Below are positions 1 to 7,271 of a DNA stretch of 14,532 bases, in pieces. The stretch comes from Clostridia bacterium. GTDB lineage: Bacteria; Bacillota_A; Clostridia; Christensenellales; UBA1242. The translations under genes were made by a program, and so were the position numbers. Numbering within the stretch: position 1 is the first letter of the stretch; the number at the start of each line of letters is the position of its first letter. The DNA lies in contig JAFQOM010000096.1 of the NCBI GenBank assembly GCA_017403205.1, positions 1 to 14,532 on the forward strand, in the 5' to 3' direction. The notes under the pieces are model-generated. The model was not told the DNA's origin, made no database searches, and saw only the letters and a list, made by a program, of their open reading frames with translations.

Positions 1-23
1 AAAAGTATCGTTGAGGTGTAAAA

Positions 24-347
24 ATGGAAGAAATTAAATTTAATGATTATCAAAAATTGGCAAGTAGAACTCGCAAAACTTTTGAAACAGAAAAGGAAAT
101 GCAAACAGATGTAGGATTAGGGCTTTGCGGTGAGGCAGGAGAGGTTGCAGACATAATTAAAAAGCATTTGGCTGGTGCAAAAGAACTTGACAAAGAACAC
201 CTAAAAGAAGAGCTTGGCGATGTTTTATGGTATTTAGCAGAAGCTTGTGATTGTTTTGGTTTTGAGTTAGAAGACGTTGCAAAAGCAAATATCAAAAAAC
301 TAGCCAAAAGACATCCAAATGGGTTTAGTGGATATGGTATAAGATAA
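24..347 (+). CDS. MazG-like nucleotide pyrophosphohydrolase
   Basis: A 107-residue all-alpha NTP pyrophosphatase of the MazG-like superfamily. Such enzymes hydrolyse (d)NTPs to the monophosphate plus pyrophosphate, usually to clear damaged or non-canonical nucleotides in the cytosol. The two metal-binding signatures are visible: E37-x2-E40 (in GLCGEAGEVAD) and E63-x2-D66 (in EELGDVLWYLA), with the usual helix between them. The length fits the short single-domain members rather than the roughly 260-residue double-domain MazG. The start is supported by GAGGTG at 13-18, five bases before the ATG. The thioesterase gene follows after 45 bp with no terminator, so the two are probably co-transcribed from a promoter left of the window. 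The preferred nucleotide cannot be read from the sequence. Confidence 0.88.
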   Translation: MEEIKFNDYQKLASRTRKTFETEKEMQTDVGLGLCGEAGEVADIIKKHLAGAKELDKEHLKEELGDVLWYLAEACDCFGFELEDVAKANIKKLAKRHPNGFSGYGIR

Positions 348-392
348 ACCTTAAAACCACCTTTAAACAAAAAAAAGATAAAAGGATGAGAA

Positions 393-899
393 TTGTCAAT
401 GAAAGTGGTTTCAAAGCAAACAAACAGCAAAATGTGTCTTATTTGTGGGTTAGAAAACAATTTAGGCTTAAAGGCTGATTTTTACAATATGGAAGATGGC
501 TCTGTTGGTGCTATTTTTACATTTAAAGAAGAGCATCAAAGTTATCCTGGCAGAGTTCATGGAGGAATGATTTCTGCTTTATTAGATGAACTTGCAGGTA
601 GGGTTTTGTGGGTAACGGAACCGGAACTTTTTGGCGTAACGGCCACAATGACTGTTAAATTTAGAAAACCGGTGCCATATAATCAAAAACTATTTGGCAT
701 TGGAAAAATGGTTAAAAAAAGTGGCAGATTATTTATAGCAAAAGCAAAAGTAATGGACGAATATAAAAATATTCTTGCAGAACTTGAAGGAACATATATG
801 GTTTTGCCAGGAGAAAAAATTACAAACGGAGAAAGCTTTTCAAAGGCAGAAGATGTAAATTTTGTTGTAGCAGACAATATAACAGAAATAGATTTGTAA
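393..899 (+). CDS. PaaI-family hotdog-fold thioesterase
   Basis: A 168-residue hotdog-fold acyl-CoA thioesterase of the PaaI type, expected to release free acids from CoA thioesters in the cytosol as a multimer. The family signature HGGMISALLDE covers residues 56-66, with the H56-G57-G58 loop and the acidic D65/E66 region. The N-terminal C15-x2-CG-x5-LGL segment matches the 'CxxCGxxNxxGL' start common in this family. Start choice is ambiguous: TTG at 393 sits six bases after AGGA (383-386), while an in-frame ATG at 399 would be 12 bases away; either gives the same domain. A C-terminal tail of about 35 residues after the fold (from about 135) shows no recognisable motif. It is probably the second gene of an operon with the MazG-like gene. 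The substrate is unknown. Confidence 0.87.
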   Translation: MSMKVVSKQTNSKMCLICGLENNLGLKADFYNMEDGSVGAIFTFKEEHQSYPGRVHGGMISALLDELAGRVLWVTEPELFGVTATMTVKFRKPVPYNQKLFGIGKMVKKSGRLFIAKAKVMDEYKNILAELEGTYMVLPGEKITNGESFSKAEDVNFVVADNITEIDL

Positions 900-903
900 A
901 ATA

Positions 904-934
904 AAAAAAGAGTTGTTTTTAACAACTCTTTTTT
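904..934. terminator. Bidirectional intrinsic terminator
   Basis: A perfect 14-bp inverted repeat (904-917 and 921-934) with a TTT loop and A/T runs at both outer ends. It separates the convergent thioesterase (+) and slipin (-) genes, and its T-tract works in both directions. Confidence 0.9.
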
Positions 935-945
935 GTTTTAATCAA

Positions 946-1764
946 TTATTTTTTTGCTTTCTTTTTTACAGTTTTTACTTTTTCAACTGCTTTAACCGCA
1001 TAATCTTGCAATTTATTATTTCCGCCAAAAGCATTTAAAACCTCAATTGGAATTGCAAATATTATTGTGTTTGATTGGTCAGAAGAAACATCATTGATTG
1101 TTGATAACGTTCTTAAGTGAAGAGCACCAGGTGAGTTTGAAAGTTGTTGTGCTGCAAGAGAAAGGTTTTTAGAAGCCTCTAATTCGCCGCTTGCTTTTGT
1201 AATTACGGCTGCTTTTTCTCTTTCTGCTTCTGCAACTTTTGCAATAACCCTTTGCATTTCTGATGGTAGAGCAACGTCTTTTAATTCAACATTTTTAATT
1301 TTTACACCCCATTCATCTGTTGCTGTGTCAACAATTGAACAAATTTCATTTGAAATTTTTTCTCTATCAACAAGAAGTTCGTCTAATGTTACGCTACCAA
1401 CAATATTGCGCATTGTTGTTTGTGCAAGTTGTGTAACAGCATAATAACAGTTTGAAACAGAAAGTAATGCCTTTTTAGCATCAAAGATGCTGTAGTAGAT
1501 AACTGCGTTAATTTTTATAGAAACGTTATCTTTTGTAATTGCATCTTGTTCTGGAACGTCAACAACCTTTACTCTAACATCAATTTTTTGATATTTTTGA
1601 AAAATCGGTATAATAATGTGCCAGCCAGGTTGTAAGACCTTTGTAAATTTACCACATGTAAATTTTACACCTCTTTCATATTCGTCAATTTGACGAACTG
1701 AAGATAGTATTAGTAATAAAAGTATTGCTCCAATAACAATTAAAGCTATTGATGATGTTGTCAT
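946..1764 (-). CDS. Slipin / stomatin-like SPFH membrane protein
   Basis: A 272-residue SPFH (stomatin/prohibitin) protein that would sit on the inner face of the cell membrane and oligomerise into a microdomain scaffold. One N-terminal hydrophobic segment (about 5-22) is followed by the SPFH domain (about 24-190), with the family motif PGWHIIIPI at 46-54 and an R119...LDELL...RE stretch at 119-135. A helical, probably coiled-coil region follows (AEAEREKAAVITKASGELEA, 178-197), then IIFAIPIEVL, and a lysine-rich tail from 258. The length matches bacterial slipins. The ribosome site is AAAGGGGG (on the + strand 1773-1780), eight bases from the ATG. Slipins often sit beside an NfeD gene; none is here. 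It can be transcribed from its own promoter (1791-1819) and perhaps also by read-through from the histidine phosphatase gene, since no terminator lies between them. Confidence 0.9.
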   Translation of the reverse strand: MTTSSIALIVIGAILLLLILSSVRQIDEYERGVKFTCGKFTKVLQPGWHIIIPIFQKYQKIDVRVKVVDVPEQDAITKDNVSIKINAVIYYSIFDAKKALLSVSNCYYAVTQLAQTTMRNIVGSVTLDELLVDREKISNEICSIVDTATDEWGVKIKNVELKDVALPSEMQRVIAKVAEAEREKAAVITKASGELEASKNLSLAAQQLSNSPGALHLRTLSTINDVSSDQSNTIIFAIPIEVLNAFGGNNKLQDYAVKAVEKVKTVKKKAKK

Positions 1765-1790
1765 ATATAATTCCCCCTTTAGATATGTTT

Positions 1791-1819
1791 AATTTAACAT
1801 TTTTGTTTAGAAATATCAA
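1791..1819 (-). promoter_or_regulatory. Candidate sigma-A promoter of the slipin gene
   Basis: Reading the minus strand, TTGATA (1814-1819) is followed after 17 bases by TAAATT (1791-1796). A TGn extended -10 element directly precedes the -10. It would give a leader of about 20 bases carrying the AAAGGGGG ribosome site. The call rests on consensus matching only. Confidence 0.5.
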
Positions 1820-1857
1820 ACTAATGTTTATTTATTTATTAACAAAAGTAAAATTTT

Positions 1858-2367
1858 TTATAAATGAAACTTAATTACTGCGCCATTGCTACATTGTAAC
1901 CAAGTTATTTTGTTGTTTGCTGGGATGCCGGTTGCATATGTATTTATTGCATATAGTGTAGAGCTATGGGCTGCAATTATTATTGTTTTTTCTGTGCGAT
2001 ATTTTTTTCTAATTTTTTCTAGTCCAGAAATGTTTCTGTCAATAAAGTTTTTGCAAGTTTCAAAGTCCTCAGACTCAAAATCATAGTTTAAATAATTTTC
2101 GTTAAAAATTTTGTGCATTGAAATGCTGTGAGAGGAATTTAATTGTTGTCTTTCGTTAAGTTCTTTTAAAATAAAAAGAGGTTTTTTAAAAGTTTTGTTT
2201 AAAATGTTTGCCGTTTGTAGGGTGCGAGTTGTAGGAGAACAGTATATGGCAGATATTTTTTCATCCTTTAGGTATTTTGCTGCACTTTTTATTTGTTTAA
2301 CGCCTTTTCTGGTTAATGTACCTGTTTTAATATTTGTTTCACCATGACGAATAAAAATAATTTTCAT
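1858..2367 (-). CDS. Histidine phosphatase family protein (phosphoglycerate mutase-like)
   Basis: A 169-residue member of the histidine phosphatase (phosphoglycerate mutase-like) superfamily, which uses a phospho-histidine intermediate. The catalytic RHGET motif is at 7-11 (H8 nucleophile). The phosphate-pocket partners follow as SPTTRTLQTA (44-53, R48), an acidic candidate E69/E72, and the second histidine H134 in AAHSST. The protein is shorter than cofactor-dependent phosphoglycerate mutases (about 230-250 residues), so it is more likely a small-molecule phosphatase of the CobC/SixA-size class; the substrate cannot be inferred. The start follows AGGA (2377-2380 on the + strand) by nine bases, and only 13 bp separate it from the stop of the membrane-protein gene upstream, so the two form an operon. 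No cobalamin genes are nearby to support a CobC role. Confidence 0.87.
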   Translation of the reverse strand: MKIIFIRHGETNIKTGTLTRKGVKQIKSAAKYLKDEKISAIYCSPTTRTLQTANILNKTFKKPLFILKELNERQQLNSSHSISMHKIFNENYLNYDFESEDFETCKNFIDRNISGLEKIRKKYRTEKTIIIAAHSSTLYAINTYATGIPANNKITWLQCSNGAVIKFHL

Positions 2368-2380
2368 AGAATAAAATCCT

Positions 2381-3112
2381 TTAAATAAAGTATATAAATG
2401 TTGCTATCAATACTTGTGCTAGATAGTATGTAAAATGGTTTAATACAATAAGTTTTTTGTCGCCTTGTTTTCCGCCAAAATACTGCATAGAAAGAATCAA
2501 ATCAGAGGTTAAAAAGAACACAAGACCTGTGGCTAAAATAATCATACTATAGTTTTGTAGAATTATTGTAAAATAAATGCTTAAAATAGTTGTAAGTAAA
2601 AGAATAAAGCAATATATATTTGTTAACACAGCGTGTTTGCCATAGTTAAGTTTTAAAACTTTTGTAGATATCAAACTGATTATTAATGTTAAGACAATGC
2701 TAGCACCTATCATAATTGCAATAGGTATTAAATAATTTTGAATAGAGAGTTGAGTGTTTGCAAAAGTTAAAATTGCAGCAATATTAAAAATATGAGCCAT
2801 AGAAAAAGAAGTCATACCACAAGTTAAATATTGATTGTTGTGAAATTCATACATTACTTTAAGGTCAAGAACAATATCACCAACAAGCCCCAAAACAAGG
2901 CCAACAATTATTAAGCCAATAGGCAAACTAGCATAATAACCAACTTGAGTTTTTCCAAAACTTAAAAACACAGAAAGCATTACAAAACAAACAGAAGCAA
3001 TTATTTTTGTAAACAAGCCGGCTAGACCACCCTTTTTTACTCTCGTGCGCAAAAAAACTAATGTTGACAAAGCGCAAATGCTAAGCCCTATAATTAAAAA
3101 TGTTAAACTCAT
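2381..3112 (-). CDS. YhhN/TMEM86-type lysoplasmalogenase-like membrane protein
   Basis: A 243-residue polytopic membrane protein with about seven to eight hydrophobic segments covering almost its whole length. It resembles the YhhN/TMEM86 family, whose characterised members hydrolyse the vinyl-ether bond of lysoplasmalogens to an aldehyde and a glycerophospho-alcohol. The supporting marks are G78-D79 in LGLVGDIVLDL, the SMAHIFNI segment (104-111), S203-D204 in FFLTSDLILSM, and YYLAQVLIA at 229-237; D79 and D204 would be the paired catalytic aspartates. Assignment is by motif pattern and topology, so the family is likely but the substrate is inferred. The ribosome site GGGGTG lies five bases before the ATG. 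It leads an operon with the histidine phosphatase and has a good promoter at 3159-3187. Confidence 0.74.
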   Translation of the reverse strand: MSLTFLIIGLSICALSTLVFLRTRVKKGGLAGLFTKIIASVCFVMLSVFLSFGKTQVGYYASLPIGLIIVGLVLGLVGDIVLDLKVMYEFHNNQYLTCGMTSFSMAHIFNIAAILTFANTQLSIQNYLIPIAIMIGASIVLTLIISLISTKVLKLNYGKHAVLTNIYCFILLLTTILSIYFTIILQNYSMIILATGLVFFLTSDLILSMQYFGGKQGDKKLIVLNHFTYYLAQVLIATFIYFI

Positions 3113-3158
3113 AATTTCACCCCATTACACACACTAAATATATAAAATCTATAACTTA

Positions 3159-3187
3159 ATTATATATATTGAAGTTGCATTTGGCAA
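3159..3187 (-). promoter_or_regulatory. Candidate sigma-A promoter of the YhhN-like operon
   Basis: On the minus strand, TTGCCA (3182-3187) is followed after 17 bases by a perfect TATAAT (3159-3164), about 40 bases before the ribosome site. It is the best promoter match in the window and lies back-to-back with the ddh promoter. Confidence 0.65.
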
Positions 3188-3204
3188 ATAAAACAAAAAA
3201 GAAC

Positions 3205-3233
3205 TTTACAACAATAAAAGTATGTTTTAAAAT
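3205..3233 (+). promoter_or_regulatory. Candidate sigma-A promoter of ddh
   Basis: TTTACA (3205-3210) is followed after 17 bases by TAAAAT (3228-3233); each box matches five of six consensus positions. Transcription would start near 3240, giving a leader of about 24 bases with AGGAG at 3250-3254. Confidence 0.6.
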
Positions 3234-3263
3234 AATTTTATAAATTTATAGGAGCTGATAATT

Positions 3264-4241
3264 ATGAAAAAAATTAAAGTAGCCATTGTGGGTTATGGCA
3301 ATTTAGGTAAAGGTGTAGAAAGCGCAGTTAAACATAGCGAGTGGTTTGAACTTGTAAAAATTTTTTCTAAACGAGAAGGTTTAACAAGCACATTTGGAAC
3401 AAAGTTTGACTTAACTAAAAATCTTGACAAATATGAAAATAAAATTGACGTTTTGTTTTTGTGCGGGGGCAGTTTTAGCGATATAGAAACAATTGGGCCA
3501 GAAACAATTAAAAAGTTTAATACAGTTGATAGTTTTGATACTCATGCTAAATTAGAGGCATACATAACAAAACTTGATAAATTAGCAAAAACAAACAAGC
3601 ATGTTGCTGTTTCTGCAGGCGGCTGGGATCCAGGTTTGATGAGCATGATAAGAACTATTTTTAACAGTATTGCACCCGTTCATACGCCAGCAAATTCTTT
3701 TTGGGGCATGGGTGTAAGCCAAGGACACAGTGACGCAATTAGACGTATTGAAGGTGTTAAAAACGCAATTCAATACACAATACCTAGCAAAAAGATTGTT
3801 AAAAACTGTAGTGCTCAATTTGATTATGTTCCACAAGCAAATCAAAAGCACATAAGACTTTGCTATGTTGCATTAAAAGATGGCGCTGATGCAAACAAAG
3901 TAAAAAACGAAATTGTTAACATGCCAAACTACTTTTTGGGTTATAAAACAATTGTTAAATTTACAAGCGACGAAAAACTTAAAAAAATGCAACAAAAAAT
4001 GTTTCATAAAGGATATATTTGTAAAAACTTTTTGTGCAGCGACCAACACGCAACAAAGCTTGAGTTTGGCTTAGACGTAGCAAGCAACCCATTTTTTACT
4101 GCAGAAATTTTAGTTAGCCTTGCTTGTGCTGTTTACAAACTTTATAAAGAAGAAAAATATGGAGCTTACTCTGTTTTAGACTTGCCACTTAGTTATTTAA
4201 CTATGGTTGACAGAAAAACACTTTTAAAAACAGTTTTATAA
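3264..4241 (+). CDS. ddh: meso-Diaminopimelate D-dehydrogenase
   Basis: A 325-residue NADPH-dependent meso-diaminopimelate dehydrogenase. It reductively aminates tetrahydrodipicolinate (as L-2-amino-6-oxopimelate) to meso-DAP in one step, feeding peptidoglycan and lysine synthesis and bypassing the succinylase/acetylase/aminotransferase routes. The length is close to the roughly 320-residue Corynebacterium enzyme. Visible marks are the Rossmann motif GYGNLG (10-15), the FSKR segment at 34-37 where NADPH-phosphate binding is expected, VDSFDTH (88-94), SAGGWDPG (117-124), and SFWGMGVSQGHSDAIRR (145-161), a hallmark of the substrate domain. The start follows AGGAG (3250-3254) by nine bases. It is monocistronic, with its own promoter and a strong terminator; no other lysine gene is near. 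A full-length, intact family member. Confidence 0.96.
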   Translation: MKKIKVAIVGYGNLGKGVESAVKHSEWFELVKIFSKREGLTSTFGTKFDLTKNLDKYENKIDVLFLCGGSFSDIETIGPETIKKFNTVDSFDTHAKLEAYITKLDKLAKTNKHVAVSAGGWDPGLMSMIRTIFNSIAPVHTPANSFWGMGVSQGHSDAIRRIEGVKNAIQYTIPSKKIVKNCSAQFDYVPQANQKHIRLCYVALKDGADANKVKNEIVNMPNYFLGYKTIVKFTSDEKLKKMQQKMFHKGYICKNFLCSDQHATKLEFGLDVASNPFFTAEILVSLACAVYKLYKEEKYGAYSVLDLPLSYLTMVDRKTLLKTVL

Positions 4242-4245
4242 AAAT

Positions 4246-4286
4246 AATAAAAAAGCCAACTTTTTGATAAAGGGGGCTTTTTTATT
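4246..4286 (+). terminator. Intrinsic terminator of ddh
   Basis: A perfect 12-bp stem (4246-4257 with 4275-4286) closes a 17-base loop that can itself pair as CTTT/AAAG (4260-4263 with 4269-4272). The 3' arm carries a T-run. It begins five bases after the ddh stop. Confidence 0.85.
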
Positions 4287-4314
4287 TTAAAACTTTACGT
4301 TATTTGTACTATTT

Positions 4315-4343
4315 TTGCCTTTGATTTTGCAAAAATATATGAT
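4315..4343 (+). promoter_or_regulatory. Candidate promoter of the FAD dehydrogenase-pgi operon
   Basis: TTGCCT (4315-4320), 17 bases, TATGAT (4338-4343). An overlapping alternative is TTGATT (4321-4326), 16 bases, TATAGT (4343-4348), so the exact site is uncertain. The perfect palindrome TTTTGCAAAA (4325-4334) lies in the spacer; in such A/T-rich DNA I would not call it an operator. Confidence 0.4.
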
Positions 4344-4368
4344 ATAGTTGATTAAGGGAACTTATTTT

Positions 4369-5820
4369 ATGCAAAAAAAATACGACTTAATTATTGTAGG
4401 TATGGGTCCTAGTGGTGTGTTTTGCGCTTATGAACTTATACAAAAAAACAAACACAAAAACATTTTGCTTATAGAGCAAGGCAGAAGTATAGAAAAACGC
4501 GGTTGTCCTATTGAAAAAACTGGCAAATGTGTTCATTGCAAGCCTTTTTGCAGTATTACATGCGGTTTTTCTGGAGCTGGAGCATTTTCTGACGGAAAAG
4601 TTAATTCTTACCATTTAGCAACTGGCGTTCCAGATAATTTATATATGGGTGGAAATGACGGTCCATCATTTAGGCAAGCGCTTTCTGTAGATGAAATTAA
4701 ATCTTTATTTGCTTATACAGATGATATTTATTTAAAGTTTGGTGCTAGCCCAGAATTAACAGGTGTTAATTATAAAACGGAAATTGAAGCAATGCAAAAA
4801 AAGGCAAGAAAAGAAAATCTTGATCTTATTTATTTTCCTATAAGGCACTTGGGTACAGAAAAAGCCCATTTGTTATACAGCAAAATTCAAAGTTATTTGC
4901 AAGAGAATAATGTAGAAATGATTTTTGATACAATTGTTAGTGACTTGGTTATTGAAGATAATAAGGTTAAAGGAGTTAAAACGGTTTCTGCTTACACAAA
5001 AGATCAAGAGCAAATTTTTTATGCTGACAATGTTTGTTTGGCTGTTGGCAGAAAGGGTGCTGACTGGCTTTCTAAAATGTGTAAAAAATACAATATTAAA
5101 AATTCTTCAGGTGCAGTTGACATAGGTGTTAGATATGAACTTCCAGACGAGGTTATGAAGGAAGTTAACAAATATTTTTATGAAGCTAAATTTATAGGTT
5201 ATCCAAACCCATTTTGTGACAAGGTTAGGGCGTTTTGTCAAAACCCAAGCGGCTTTGTTGCTACAGAGGTTTATGATAATAACTTAACTCTTGTTAACGG
5301 ACATAGCTATAAAGATAAAAAATCAACTAATACAAATCTAGCTATTTTGGTTTCACACAAATTTACACATCCTTTTGACAAACCTATTCAATATGGTATA
5401 AACGTTGCAGAAAACGTAAATCAACTAGGTGCCGGCAATTTAATTGTTCAAAGACTAGGTGACATTTATCGCGGCAAAAGAACATGGGATTATGAACTTA
5501 AAAATAATAAGGTAGAGCCAACGCTTAAATCTGCTGTTGCGGGAGATTTGACTTATGTTTTGGGCTATAGAACAATGACTGATATTTTGCAGTTTATTAG
5601 AAGTGTAGACAAAGTAGTAGAGGGTTTTGGCAATCCAGAAAACTTGCTATATGCACCAGAAATTAAATTTTATAGCAACGAAATTGTTTTGGATAAAGAA
5701 TTTATGACAAGTGTTGAAAACTTGTATGCAATTGGTGATGGCCCAGGACAAACAACAGGCTTGATTATGTCAAGTGCGGCAGGTGTTCAACTTGCAAGAT
5801 TTTTAGATAAAAAGTTTTAA
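4369..5820 (+). CDS. FAD-dependent dehydrogenase (COG2509-like) with N-terminal cysteine cluster
   Basis: A 483-residue flavoprotein of the uncharacterised FAD-dependent dehydrogenase group (COG2509-like). The N-terminal nucleotide-binding fold shows GMGPSG (11-16) and the ribose-binding acid E36 in LLIEQGR. The C-terminal FAD signature LYAIGDGPGQTTGLIMSSAA is near the end. Between residues 46 and 77 is a tight cysteine cluster (C46, C54, C57, C61, C65) followed by GFSGAGAFSDGK; the spacing suggests a metal or Fe-S site or redox thiols, but this is inference. The ATG at 4369 is chosen because AAGGGA (4354-4359) is nine bases upstream. An in-frame TTG at 4348 would add seven residues but lies upstream of that ribosome site. 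pgi follows after 36 bp. The substrate is unknown. Confidence 0.84.
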   Translation: MQKKYDLIIVGMGPSGVFCAYELIQKNKHKNILLIEQGRSIEKRGCPIEKTGKCVHCKPFCSITCGFSGAGAFSDGKVNSYHLATGVPDNLYMGGNDGPSFRQALSVDEIKSLFAYTDDIYLKFGASPELTGVNYKTEIEAMQKKARKENLDLIYFPIRHLGTEKAHLLYSKIQSYLQENNVEMIFDTIVSDLVIEDNKVKGVKTVSAYTKDQEQIFYADNVCLAVGRKGADWLSKMCKKYNIKNSSGAVDIGVRYELPDEVMKEVNKYFYEAKFIGYPNPFCDKVRAFCQNPSGFVATEVYDNNLTLVNGHSYKDKKSTNTNLAILVSHKFTHPFDKPIQYGINVAENVNQLGAGNLIVQRLGDIYRGKRTWDYELKNNKVEPTLKSAVAGDLTYVLGYRTMTDILQFIRSVDKVVEGFGNPENLLYAPEIKFYSNEIVLDKEFMTSVENLYAIGDGPGQTTGLIMSSAAGVQLARFLDKKF

Positions 5821-5856
5821 TAAAAATTAAATAACTGCTTAGAGAGATTAAAAAAC

Positions 5857-7206
5857 ATGATTAAATATAACTATTTTAATTGCATTAAAGATAAACAACA
5901 ACTATCAAAAGGTTTAAAAGTAGGTGAAATAACAAGTTGCCGTCAAGAAAAGAGCATTAAAAAAACTGTTATTGGTAAGCTTAACCCTATGATGGGTTGG
6001 GTTGATCTGCCTTATCAAGATATAAAAACAGTAGAAGAAATTGAGCTTTTTGGCAAAAAGATTTCTAGATTATATAAAAATTTTGTTGTAGTTGGGTTAG
6101 GGGGCCCTTCACTTGGCTCTAAAGCTGTTAGAGATGCATGGGGCCAACAAGGCGATTGCAAGGTGGATTTTTTAGATAATGTAGATGCATATAGTTTTGA
6201 CAAATTTTTTAGCACAATTGATGTTAAAAAAACAATGTTTAATATTGTAACTAAAAGTGGCACAACTGTAGAAACATTAACAATGTTTGCTTATATTTTA
6301 GATAAATTAAAAAAAGAATTAAACACAGAATATTTTGTTAACCTTGTTGTCACCACAGAAAAAGATAACGCATTATATGAGTTTTGTGCTCAAAACAATA
6401 TAAAGGTTTATGAAATACCAAAAGAAGTTGGGGGTAGATTTAGCGTTTTATCGCCAGTAGGTTTGTTGCCATGCGCTGTTATGGGGCTAGACTTAAAAAA
6501 ATTATTAGCTGGCGCTAAAAAAGTTTTAGAAGATTTTAAAAACCAACCAACCAGTAGCAATTTGTGTATTTTAAGCGCAAACAATATATACTTACATTTG
6601 CAAAAAAAATATAAAGAAATTGTTTTTTTGGTTTATTCTACACGCCTTTCTTCATTTGCAGATTATTACATACAGTTGTTGTCAGAAAGCCTTGGAAAAG
6701 AAAAATGTTTAAACAACAAACCAAACAAGTTGTTTTTTACGCCGTATAAAGCCGATGGCGTTACGTTTCAGCATAGTTTGCTACAAATGTTTGCTGAAGG
6801 TGAAAAACATCGTTTATACACGTTTATGAGCCTTAAAAAGGATAAAACAGATATTAAAGTGACAAAAACAAAAGACGTTGCAATAGATAAATATTTGCCA
6901 AAGTCATTTAATGAGTTATTTAATGCTTCTATGATGGGCACAAAGCTTGCATTAAAACAAACAGGCAGCCCAAGCTGTGATATTAGTTTTGAAAACTTAA
7001 CAGAACAAACCATTGGAGAATTTTTGTATTATTGTCAATTAACAACAGCTGCTTTGGGCGAACTTATGCAGGTTAATACTTATAATCAAAATGGTGTAGA
7101 GCAAGAAAAAAAATATACAAAAGCTCTTTTAAATCTTAAGGGTTATGAAGAGTTAAATAAAGAATTGTCTTTAACATTAATAGACACAGCTCAGTATGAA
7201 ATTTAA
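5857..7206 (+). CDS. pgi: Glucose-6-phosphate isomerase
   Basis: A 449-residue phosphoglucose isomerase converting glucose 6-phosphate and fructose 6-phosphate in glycolysis and gluconeogenesis. The length equals that of the compact Bacillus-type enzymes. Family motifs in order: VVVGLGGPSLGSKA (77-90), the sugar-phosphate loop TKSGTT (132-137), GGRFSVLSPVGLLP (192-205), ESLGKE with the base E277, QHSLLQMFAEG with H306, and GVEQEK with the catalytic lysine K418. Two loops differ from the common forms: GGSYLG is GGPSLG here, and NPFDQPGVE is NTYNQNGVE. All catalytic residues I expect are present, so it should be active. The ribosome site is weak (AGAGAG, 5841-5846, ten bases from the ATG). It probably shares a transcript with the FAD dehydrogenase 36 bp upstream and ends at the terminator at 7220-7258. 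Confidence 0.94.
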   Translation: MIKYNYFNCIKDKQQLSKGLKVGEITSCRQEKSIKKTVIGKLNPMMGWVDLPYQDIKTVEEIELFGKKISRLYKNFVVVGLGGPSLGSKAVRDAWGQQGDCKVDFLDNVDAYSFDKFFSTIDVKKTMFNIVTKSGTTVETLTMFAYILDKLKKELNTEYFVNLVVTTEKDNALYEFCAQNNIKVYEIPKEVGGRFSVLSPVGLLPCAVMGLDLKKLLAGAKKVLEDFKNQPTSSNLCILSANNIYLHLQKKYKEIVFLVYSTRLSSFADYYIQLLSESLGKEKCLNNKPNKLFFTPYKADGVTFQHSLLQMFAEGEKHRLYTFMSLKKDKTDIKVTKTKDVAIDKYLPKSFNELFNASMMGTKLALKQTGSPSCDISFENLTEQTIGEFLYYCQLTTAALGELMQVNTYNQNGVEQEKKYTKALLNLKGYEELNKELSLTLIDTAQYEI

Positions 7207-7219
7207 AAAAAATTAAATA

Positions 7220-7258
7220 AAAAATATCCACAATTTACAAAAAATTGTGGATATTTTT
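7220..7258. terminator. Bidirectional intrinsic terminator between pgi and the Ca2+ ATPase
   Basis: A perfect 17-bp inverted repeat (7220-7236 with 7242-7258) with loop ACAAA and A/T runs at both outer ends. It serves convergent pgi (+) and the ATPase operon (-). Confidence 0.92.
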
Positions 7259-7271
7259 GTTTTTAATACAA

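Noticed and set aside
50..460. Open frame of 136 codons antisense to the MazG-like and thioesterase genes
   Set aside because: It runs across two well-supported genes, has a Ser/Phe-rich translation typical of the antisense of Lys/Glu codons, and matches no family.
4348..4368. TTG start at 4348 adding seven residues to the FAD dehydrogenase
   Set aside because: The AAGGGA ribosome site (4354-4359) lies downstream of it and is correctly spaced for the ATG at 4369; the TTG also falls in or next to the -10 candidates.
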